Part shown: positions 8,335-14,468 of the stretch, one piece after another
Position numbering within the stretch: position 1 is the first letter of the stretch
How the letters are laid out: each line of letters opens with the position of its first letter
From: Streptomyces sp. LUP47B
GTDB taxonomy: Bacteria > Actinomycetota > Actinomycetes > Streptomycetales > Streptomycetaceae
Direction: 5' to 3'
Length of the DNA stretch: 64,000 nucleotides
Assembly: GCF_001746295.1 (NCBI RefSeq)
Contig: NZ_MJAH01000006.1
Coordinates: 118,469-182,468, forward strand
Made by a program: the position numbers and the translations under genes
Notes under the pieces: generated by a model
The model's input: only the letters and a program-made list of their open reading frames with translations
Databases searched by the model: none
What the model was told of the DNA's origin: nothing

Positions 8335-8976
8335 CTAGGCGGCGGGTCCGACCTGCTCGTACTGCTGGGCGAGACCGTCCAGCAGAGCCCTGAGCCCCGT
8401 CTCGAAGGCCCGCTCGTCGATCTTCTCCTGCTGCTCGGCGAGAAGGTGCGCCTGGCCGAGATGGGGATAGTCCGCGGGGTCGTAGGCGCTCTCGTCGTCG
8501 ACGAATCCGCCCGCGAAGGAGCCCAGCGCCGAGCCCATGATGAAGTACCGCATCAGCGCGCCGATGGACGTGGCCTGCGCCGGTGGCCAGCCCGCGTCGA
8601 CCATCGCGCCGTAGACCGCGTCGGCGAGCCGGAGGCCCGCGGGGCGGCGCCCGGGGCCCCGGGCCAGGACCGGGACGATGTTGGGGTGGTCGCGCAGGGC
8701 GGTGCGGTAGGAGACGGCCCAGTCGTGCAGCGCGGTCCGCCACGCGCGGCCGTCCTCGAACATCGACAGGTCGACCTGGGCGCTCACCGAGTCGGCGACC
8801 GCCTCCAGGATCTCGTCCTTGGTGCGGAAGTGGTTGTAGAGCGACGGGCCGCTGACGCCGAGTTCCGCCGCCAGCCGGCGCGTGGACAGTGCCGCGAGGC
8901 CTTCCGCGTCCACGAGCGCGCGGGCCGTCTCGACGATCCGGTCGGTGCTGAGGAGGGGCTTGCGCGGTCGGGCCAT
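8335..8976 (-). CDS. TetR-family regulator (TetR_C_1-type ligand domain)
   Basis: About 213 residues. The N-terminal helix-turn-helix spans roughly residues 10-55 (LSTRRLAAELGVSGPSLYNHFRTKDEIL), followed by a C-terminal domain with the DWAVSYRTALRDHP segment typical of the TetR_C_1 group. It is transcribed divergently from an acyl-CoA dehydrogenase gene, and the operator at 9004-9022 sits between them. The same operator recurs before the aldehyde dehydrogenase at 2649, so this repressor probably senses a product of that catabolism. An upstream ATG at 8985 adds three residues (MCA); neither start has a clear ribosome site and the mRNA may be leaderless. Confidence 0.88.
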   Translation of the reverse strand: MARPRKPLLSTDRIVETARALVDAEGLAALSTRRLAAELGVSGPSLYNHFRTKDEILEAVADSVSAQVDLSMFEDGRAWRTALHDWAVSYRTALRDHPNIVPVLARGPGRRPAGLRLADAVYGAMVDAGWPPAQATSIGALMRYFIMGSALGSFAGGFVDDESAYDPADYPHLGQAHLLAEQQEKIDERAFETGLRALLDGLAQQYEQVGPAA

Positions 8977-9003
8977 GGCGCACATAGTAGGGCTGCGGTC
9001 CAG

Positions 9004-9022
9004 AAACTAGCAGTGCTAATTT
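9004..9022. promoter_or_regulatory. TetR-type operator in divergent promoter
   Basis: AAACTAGCAGTGCTAATTT, with arms AAACTA and TAATTT around seven bases, in the 76-base gap between the TetR gene and the acyl-CoA dehydrogenase gene. It differs from the 2582-2600 site by one arm base and in the spacer. Confidence 0.75.
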
Positions 9023-9052
9023 AATGGCACGGTTCTCAAGTGAGGTGATCTC

Positions 9053-10207
9053 GTGGTCGACCTGGGGTTGAGTGAGGAGCAGGCCGCCGTCCGGCGGCTG
9101 GCGCGGGAGTTCGTGGACCGTGAGATCACCCCCCATGTCATCGCCTGGGATCGCGCCGAGGAGGTCGACCGGGCCATCGTCAAGAAGCTCGGCGAGGTCG
9201 GGTTCCTGGGGCTGACGATCGATGAGGAGTACGGCGGCTCGGGCGGCGACCATCTCGCGTACTGCCTGGTCACCGAGGAGCTCGGGCGCGGTGACTCGTC
9301 GGTGCGTGGCATCGTCTCCGTCTCGCTGGGGCTGGTGGCCAAGACGCTCGCCGCCTGGGGGAGCGAGGAGCAGAAGCGGCGGTGGCTGCCGGGGCTCACC
9401 TCCGGCGAGTACCTCGGTTGCTTCGGCCTCACCGAGCCCGGTACCGGGTCCGACGCGGGAAACCTCACCACGCGCGCGGTGCGGGACGGCGACGACTACG
9501 TCATCGACGGCACCAAGATGTTCATCACGAACGGCACGTGGGCCGACGTGGTGCTGCTGTTCGCCCGGTCGACCGACGCGCCGGGCCACAAGGGCGTCTC
9601 CGCCTTCCTCGTGCCCACGGACACGCCCGGTCTGACCCGCCGCACCCTCCACGGCAAGCTCGGTCTGCGTGGACAGGCCACCGCCGAACTCGTGCTCGAG
9701 GGTGTGCGCGTGCCCGCCGCCGCGATGGTCGGTGAGGAGGGCAAGGGTTTCTCCGTCGCCATGTCCGCGCTGGCCAAGGGGCGGATGTCGGTGGCGGCGG
9801 GCTGTGTGGGGATCGCCCAGGCCGCGCTGGACGCGGCCGTCCGGTACGCCGGCGAACGCGAGCAGTTCGGCAAGCCGATCGCCGGGCACCAGCTCGTCCA
9901 GGAGCTGATCAGTGACATCGCCGTCGACGTGGACGCGGCCCGGCTGCTGACCTGGCGGGTGGCCGACCTGATCGACCGCGGGCTGCCCTTCGCCGTCGAG
10001 TCCTCCAAGGCCAAGCTGTTCGCCTCGGAAGCCGCGGTGCGCGCCGCGAACAACGCGTTGCAGGTGTTCGGCGGTTACGGCTACATCGACGAGTACCCGG
10101 CGGGCAAGCTGCTGCGCGACGCCCGCGTGATGACTCTCTACGAGGGCACCAGCCAGATCCAGAAGCTGGTCATCGGCCGGGCGCTGACGGGCGTCTCGGC
10201 GTTCTGA
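9053..10207 (+). CDS. Acyl-CoA dehydrogenase
   Basis: A 384-residue FAD enzyme that introduces an alpha,beta double bond into an acyl-CoA thioester. Motifs: FGLTEPGTGSDAGN (FAD and substrate binding), AERQFGKPI-like segment EREQFGKPIAG, and the C-terminal QVFGGYGYIDEYPAGKLLRDARVMTLYEGTSQIQ block. The usual catalytic Glu of short/branched-chain enzymes is the Glu in YEGTSQ. GTG start at 9053 with GAGGTGAT upstream. It is divergent from, and probably repressed by, the TetR protein at 8335-8976. The acyl chain preference cannot be read from sequence. Confidence 0.92.
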   Translation: MVDLGLSEEQAAVRRLAREFVDREITPHVIAWDRAEEVDRAIVKKLGEVGFLGLTIDEEYGGSGGDHLAYCLVTEELGRGDSSVRGIVSVSLGLVAKTLAAWGSEEQKRRWLPGLTSGEYLGCFGLTEPGTGSDAGNLTTRAVRDGDDYVIDGTKMFITNGTWADVVLLFARSTDAPGHKGVSAFLVPTDTPGLTRRTLHGKLGLRGQATAELVLEGVRVPAAAMVGEEGKGFSVAMSALAKGRMSVAAGCVGIAQAALDAAVRYAGEREQFGKPIAGHQLVQELISDIAVDVDAARLLTWRVADLIDRGLPFAVESSKAKLFASEAAVRAANNALQVFGGYGYIDEYPAGKLLRDARVMTLYEGTSQIQKLVIGRALTGVSAF

Positions 10208-10266
10208 GTACCGTCTGAGTATCCGAGCGGATGTGGCGGGGGTCGTGGACGGCCGAGACTCTGGCC

Positions 10267-10554
10267 ATGAGTGACACACCGGTCAAGCAGCAGAACACGG
10301 CCGCCTTCTACGGCCAGGCCGTCGCCTCCTTCGCCGTGGCCATGGCCGCCACGGCCGTCGGGATCTTCCGTCTGAACGCCGACGCCTGGGTGCGCGGCTT
10401 CCTCGCGATCGCCGTCCTGTACCTCGTCACCTCGGCCTTCACCCTGGCCAAGGTGATCCGCGACCGCCAGGAGGCCGGCCAGATCGTCAGCCGCGTCGAC
10501 CAGGCCCGCCTGGAAAAACTGCTCGCCGAACACGACCCGTTCGAGAAGCTGTGA
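10267..10554 (+). CDS. YiaA/YiaB-family two-helix membrane protein
   Basis: A 95-residue protein. Two hydrophobic segments (about residues 18-35 and 42-62) are separated by a short turn, with the family core FYGQAVASFAVAM...WVRGFLAIAVLYLVTSAFTLAKVIRDRQE. The charged C-terminus (RLEKLLAEHDPFEKL) is probably cytoplasmic. YiaA/YiaB proteins are widespread inner-membrane proteins of unknown function. ATG 10267 is preferred to an upstream ATG at 10231 because the family begins near this residue. Confidence 0.85.
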   Translation: MSDTPVKQQNTAAFYGQAVASFAVAMAATAVGIFRLNADAWVRGFLAIAVLYLVTSAFTLAKVIRDRQEAGQIVSRVDQARLEKLLAEHDPFEKL

Positions 10555-10984
10555 CGGGGGCGGGCGGGGAAGGGGCTTGACCTGGGGGGTTGGCTTCGAG
10601 TGGCCCGGGGGTTGGGGCTGGTCCGGGGCCCACGCTTCGCTGCTCCGGCTTGCGGCTAGCGGCTTGCACCGCGCGGTCCGGCTCGCGCCCTGCGTCCGCA
10701 GTTCCGGCCCCCGGCTTGTGCCCCGCTGTTCGGCCCGCCCAGCACCCCCTGTTCCGGCCCCACGCACCAACCCGTGCTGCTCCAGCTCGCGGCCCGTGCC
10801 CCGCTGTGCCCGCCTGCCCCGGGCCCCCTGTCCCGGCTTTCGCGCGCCAACCCCTGCTGCTCCGGCTCATGTCCTGCGCCCCCGCTCGCGCCCGCCCCGC
10901 ACGCCCATTGCTCCGCCTACGTCCCTCGCCCCCTGCTCAAGCACCCCGCGCCCCCTCCGCTCCAGCCCGCGCAGCGCAGGGTGG
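10555..10984. repeat. Intergenic low-complexity stretch with an 80-base imperfect repeat
   Basis: No gene is supported. Two 22-base blocks at 10767-10788 and 10847-10868 (each CCAACCC-TGCTGCTCC-GCTC) differ at two positions and lie 80 bases apart. The word CCCCGCTGT near 10719 and 10799 has a similar period. The sequence looks like a decayed tandem duplication. Open frames here are Pro/Ala/Arg-rich and unconvincing. Confidence 0.45.
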
Positions 10985-11000
10985 CTAAGCGCTCGCTCAG
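10985..11000. promoter_or_regulatory. TetR-type operator, CTAAGC-N4-GCTCAG
   Basis: CTAAGCGCTCGCTCAG lies 45 bases before the TetR gene start. It matches, with one arm mismatch, the perfect repeat CTAAGCGACTGCTTAG at 12179-12194 before the MaoC gene. It is probably the autoregulatory site. Confidence 0.65.
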
Positions 11001-11045
11001 GTTCGGCGGTATGGTGGGGGTTCTGACAGTGGAGAGGGGCGTGTG

Positions 11046-11672
11046 ATGAGTACGGCGGAGGAGACGGCCGACGGAGAGACGTCGGCGTGGGGCGAGGTCA
11101 CGCCCGACGCGGCGCGGCGGTTGCTCATTGCCGCGGTGGAGGCGTTCGCCGAGCGCGGCTACCACGCCACCACGACCCGGGACATCGCGGGCCGGGCCGG
11201 CATGAGCCCCGCCGCGCTCTACATCCACTACAAGACCAAGGAAGAGCTGCTCCACCGCATCAGCAGGATCGGCCACGCCAAGGCACTGGAGATCCTCCAG
11301 GTCGCGGCCCGCCGCGAAGGCACCGCCACCGAGCGGCTCACGGACGCCGTGAGCTCCTTCGTCCGCTGGCATGCCGGCGGCCGCACCACCGCCCGCGTCG
11401 TCCAGTACGAACTGGACTCGCTCGGCCCCGACGCCCGCGCGGAGATCCTCGCGCTGCGCCGGCAGTGCGACGCCGAGGTCCGCGGGATCATCGAGGACGG
11501 CATGGCCTCCGGCGAGTTCGACGTGCTCGATGTGAAGGGCACCACCCTCGCCGTCATGTCGCTCTGCATCGACGTGGCCCGCTGGTTCAACGTCGACGGC
11601 CCCTGGACCCCCGACGAGGTCGGCGCGCTCGACGCCGACCTCGTACTGCGGATGGTGCGCGCGACCAAGTAG
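11046..11672 (+). CDS. TetR-family regulator
   Basis: A 208-residue regulator. The helix-turn-helix covers roughly residues 30-70 (ATTTRDIAGRAGMSPAALYIHYKTKEELL), followed by an all-helical ligand domain of the KstR2/FadR-like TetR type that usually senses an acyl-CoA. ATG 11046 is chosen (GGAGAGGGG upstream); a GTG three bases earlier is in frame. The gene converges on the MaoC gene. Both genes carry the CTAAGC-N4-GCTTAG operator, so this protein probably represses itself and the dehydratase. Confidence 0.88.
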   Translation: MSTAEETADGETSAWGEVTPDAARRLLIAAVEAFAERGYHATTTRDIAGRAGMSPAALYIHYKTKEELLHRISRIGHAKALEILQVAARREGTATERLTDAVSSFVRWHAGGRTTARVVQYELDSLGPDARAEILALRRQCDAEVRGIIEDGMASGEFDVLDVKGTTLAVMSLCIDVARWFNVDGPWTPDEVGALDADLVLRMVRATK

Positions 11673-11690
11673 CCGCCTGCAAGTACCCGC

Positions 11691-12152
11691 CTACAGGTAG
11701 TACCGCGACACCGACTCCGCCACGCACACCGGCTTGTCGCCGCCCTCGCGCTCCACGCTGAAGGCGACGGTGACCTGGACACCGCCCGCCACGTCGTCGA
11801 CGCCGGTGATCTGCGCGGTGGCGCGCAGCCGGGAGCCCACGGGTACCGGGGCGGGGAAACGCACCTTGTTCGTCCCGTAGTTGACGCCCATCTTCACGCC
11901 CTCGACCTTGATCAGCTGCGGCCCGAACAGCGGCAGCAGGGAGAGGGTGAGATAGCCGTGCGCGATCGTGGTGCCGAAGGGGCCCGCGGCGGCCTTCTCC
12001 GGGTCGACATGGATCCACTGGTGGTCGCCGGTGGCCTCCGCGAACAGATCGATGCGCTTCTGGTCGACCTCCAGCCAGTCGGTGTAACCCAACTGCTCGC
12101 CCACCGCCCCCTTCAGGTCGTCCGCGCCCGTGAAGATCCTCGGCTCTGCCAT
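11691..12152 (-). CDS. MaoC-family (hot-dog) dehydratase
   Basis: A 153-residue single hot-dog-fold protein related to (R)-specific enoyl-CoA hydratases. The catalytic Asp/His pair of the MaoC motif appears as FAEATGDHQWIHVDPEKAA, and GPFGTTIAHGYLTLSL follows. It would hydrate an enoyl-CoA during acyl-CoA breakdown. ATG 12152 is chosen for the strong GAGGAGG just upstream. The perfect CTAAGC-N4-GCTTAG repeat at 12179-12194 lies in its promoter and links it to the convergent TetR gene. Confidence 0.9.
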   Translation of the reverse strand: MAEPRIFTGADDLKGAVGEQLGYTDWLEVDQKRIDLFAEATGDHQWIHVDPEKAAAGPFGTTIAHGYLTLSLLPLFGPQLIKVEGVKMGVNYGTNKVRFPAPVPVGSRLRATAQITGVDDVAGGVQVTVAFSVEREGGDKPVCVAESVSRYYL

Positions 12153-12178
12153 GTCCCGGCCTCCTCGCCACAAAGTGT

Positions 12179-12194
12179 CTAAGCGACTGCTTAG
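12179..12194. promoter_or_regulatory. TetR-type operator, perfect CTAAGC-N4-GCTTAG
   Basis: CTAAGCGACTGCTTAG, a perfect 6-bp inverted repeat, 27 bases before the MaoC start. The same half-sites occur at 10985-11000 before the neighbouring TetR gene. Confidence 0.72.
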
Positions 12195-12259
12195 CATGGT
12201 CGGCCGAGGAGCCCATGTCAACGGACCGCGAGGGTGACGGCATGGGTAGGGTTCGAGGG

Positions 12260-12781
12260 GTGCCTCAGATTCCCGAGAAGATCCATGAGCTCACGGTCGG
12301 CCAGCTCGCCGCCCGCAGCGGTGCCGCCGTCTCCGCCCTGCACTTCTACGAGTCCAAGGGCCTGATCCGCAGCCGCCGCACCACGGGCAACCAGCGCCGC
12401 TACTCCCGTGACGCGCTGCGCCGGGTCGCGTTCGTCCGGGCCGCCCAACGGGTCGGCATCCCGCTGGCCACGATCCGCGACGCCCTCTCCGAGCTGCCCG
12501 AGGAACGCACCCCCACCCGCGAGGACTGGGCCCGCCTCTCCGAGGCCTGGCGCTCCGAACTCGACGAACGCATCAAGCAGTTGAACCGTCTGCGGGACCA
12601 CCTCACCGACTGCATCGGCTGCGGCTGTCTATCCCTCGACACATGTGTGCTCTCCAACCCGGACGACGTGTTCGGCGACCGCCTGACGGGGTCACGGCTG
12701 TTGGTGGAGCAGAGTGGGGGCGGGCGCAAGAACGGGCGCCGGGAGCCGGAACGGCAGAAGCCGACGGACAAGCGGTGCTGA
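12260..12781 (+). CDS. soxR: Redox-sensing MerR-family regulator SoxR
   Basis: About 173 residues. The MerR helix-turn-helix (LTVGQLAARSGAAVSALHFYESKGLI...RRYSRDALRRVAFVRAAQRVG) is followed by a dimerisation helix and the [2Fe-2S] loop CIGCGCLSLDTC with the SoxR spacing C-x2-C-x-C-x5-C. In Streptomyces SoxR responds to redox-active secondary metabolites and activates oxidoreductase and exporter genes rather than soxS. The C-terminal tail (GRKNGRREPERQK) is basic. GTG 12260 (VPQIPEKIHEL) fits the family N-terminus; ATG 12242 is an alternative. In S. coelicolor SoxR is SCO1697 (recalled), consistent with the synteny. Confidence 0.9.
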   Translation: MPQIPEKIHELTVGQLAARSGAAVSALHFYESKGLIRSRRTTGNQRRYSRDALRRVAFVRAAQRVGIPLATIRDALSELPEERTPTREDWARLSEAWRSELDERIKQLNRLRDHLTDCIGCGCLSLDTCVLSNPDDVFGDRLTGSRLLVEQSGGGRKNGRREPERQKPTDKRC

Positions 12782-12815
12782 GTCGTCGTACGACCACTTC
12801 GGCGAGAGCCCTGCC

Positions 12816-13538
12816 CTACGACGAGCGCCGGGCCCGCCCGTACTGGACCAGTCCCTCCGTCACCAACTGGGCGTTGGAGGCAGCTCGTTGACCGTCCGGC
12901 AAGACCAGCGTGTCCTCCAGGCCGACCCTCGTCGCGAGGCCCAGGCGGCCCGCCAGCCGCAGCACCGGCCAGGCGCCGGCGTCCTCGCCGTGCAGCAGCA
13001 CGGGGCGGCCGTGGGCCGGACCGAGTTCGGCGAGGAGCGTGCGCGCGGAGGTCTCCGCCGCCTGTGTGTCCGTCACCTCGGCGAGGACCCGCAGCACCTT
13101 CGGTCCGAGCGGCGACACCGCGAACCTCGCCGCCGCGTCCGTCCCGGACCAGATCCCGGCCTCCACGCCGACCCCCAGGTCGATCAGCGCGGCGGCGATC
13201 TCCTCGGCTCCCGGCTCGTGCCAGTTCACCGAGGCGTGGTCGGGCAGCGTGGTCCAGCCCCGGACACGGGCGAGCCGGACCGCGGGGTCTGCTTCCGCCC
13301 AGGCGCCGGTGGTCACTCCGACCGGGACCGGCACCCGCGCACGGATCGCCTCAAGTGTCGCCGCGACCACCCGCGGCGACAGACTGTCCCGCCCGCAAGG
13401 TGTCTTGGGGTGGACATGGATGTCCGTGGCGCCCGCCGCGACGGCCTCCGCCGCCGCCCGCGCCATGGACTCGGGAGTGAGCGGCACCGCCGTTCCGTCG
13501 GCGGCCCCGCGCGGGCCGTTGAGACACACCTGCACCAT
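12816..13538 (-). CDS. BKACE family protein (3-keto-5-aminohexanoate cleavage enzyme-like, DUF849)
   Basis: A 240-residue TIM-barrel protein. The metal-binding His pair is in DIHVHPK and the conserved Glu is in VGLEDTLVLPDGQ. BKACE enzymes condense or cleave beta-keto acids with acetyl-CoA; the founding member cleaves 3-keto-5-aminohexanoate in lysine fermentation. This one is shorter than the founding enzyme (about 275 residues) and lacks some N-terminal sequence, so the substrate cannot be assigned. The start is uncertain: GAGGA abuts ATG 13538, and the next codon, GTG, is possible. It converges on soxR. Confidence 0.82.
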   Translation of the reverse strand: MVQVCLNGPRGAADGTAVPLTPESMARAAAEAVAAGATDIHVHPKTPCGRDSLSPRVVAATLEAIRARVPVPVGVTTGAWAEADPAVRLARVRGWTTLPDHASVNWHEPGAEEIAAALIDLGVGVEAGIWSGTDAAARFAVSPLGPKVLRVLAEVTDTQAAETSARTLLAELGPAHGRPVLLHGEDAGAWPVLRLAGRLGLATRVGLEDTLVLPDGQRAASNAQLVTEGLVQYGRARRSS

Positions 13539-13602
13539 TCCTCGATGGTGCCAGGCGGCACCGACGGTTCAACCCCGTCAAAGCAGGGGGTGCGGCATCC
13601 CC

Positions 13603-13621
13603 GGCGCACCCCCGGTGCGCC
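13603..13621 (-). terminator. Short stem-loop after the zinc-ribbon gene
   Basis: GGCGCACC (13603-13610) pairs with GGTGCGCC (13614-13621) around a 3-base loop, eight bases beyond the minus-strand stop at 13630. No T-run. Confidence 0.4.
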
Positions 13622-13629
13622 CACACGCT

Positions 13630-14232
13630 CTAGGCCGACATCAACAACCGTCCGCGCCTGGCGTCCGCCAGGGCATCGGGTGTGAGCACGGGCCGCGGTA
13701 CCAGAATCCCGCAGTCCGTGCAGACCGGTCCGGTCGAGGGTTCGTGGTCCAGTTCGTACTTCCAGACGAGCCGCTCTCCGTCGCACACCGGGCACACCGC
13801 GCCCGGTTCGCGCTCCAGCGCGGAGATCAGCCTGCGCAGCACCTCGGCCAGCGAGTCATCGGGGTGTACCCGGGGATCGTCGCACCATGCGACTCCGAAA
13901 CCGCCCCAGGTCAGCCGGTGCCAGTCGTCCACACTGCCCGGCCTGCGCAACCCGTCGTGCTTCTCCTTCTTGCGCCGCTCGGCGAACTCGACCTCGTAGG
14001 CCAGCCAGACCGAACGCGCCTCCTCCAACTCCTCCAGTGCGGCCACGAGCCGCGCTGGGTCGGGGGAGCGGTCCTCGGGACCGAATCCCGCCCGGGAGCA
14101 CAAGTGGTCCCAGGTCGCCCTGTGCCCGTAAGGAGCGAACCGCTCAAGGCACTTGCGCAGCGAGTAGCGCCGAAGCGCCAGATCGCACCGCGGATCCCTC
14201 ACCTGTCTCGCCAGACTCCGGAAACCGGCCAT
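13630..14232 (-). CDS. Hypothetical protein with C-terminal zinc ribbon
   Basis: A 200-residue cytoplasmic protein of unrecognised family. The N-terminal two thirds is helical and charged, with an acidic/basic helix (ARLVAALEELEEARSVWLAYEV) and a Trp-rich segment. The C-terminus has two CxxC pairs, CPVCDGERL and CTDCGILVPR, about 24 residues apart, as in a zinc ribbon. No signal peptide. The GGAGGTG ribosome site supports ATG 14232. No function is proposed. Confidence 0.7.
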   Translation of the reverse strand: MAGFRSLARQVRDPRCDLALRRYSLRKCLERFAPYGHRATWDHLCSRAGFGPEDRSPDPARLVAALEELEEARSVWLAYEVEFAERRKKEKHDGLRRPGSVDDWHRLTWGGFGVAWCDDPRVHPDDSLAEVLRRLISALEREPGAVCPVCDGERLVWKYELDHEPSTGPVCTDCGILVPRPVLTPDALADARRGRLLMSA

Positions 14233-14468
14233 CGCCCTGCACCTCCGTCACACCTGCACCTGTACTTCGGTCACTTCGGCGTTGTCGCCGTGCCGACTTC
14301 GCACGACGTTGCCGAATAGACGTATCGACAAGCGATTTGGCTCCATCCGATTTCCGATGCCCCCCATAAGCTCGAGAACCCCTGCCAAAACTTGACGCAT
14401 GTTCATCTTCAATCTCGGGGATACCGGCGGTAACGTCCGGCCACACCCCCCCGTCGGTTGGAGCTGCC

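Noticed and set aside
7580..10279. A 2.7-kb minus-strand open frame spanning the TetR gene and acyl-CoA dehydrogenase gene
   Set aside because: Only its last 240 codons match the ArsR protein; the rest is the antisense of the acyl-CoA dehydrogenase and out-of-frame TetR sequence, a shadow typical of high-GC DNA.
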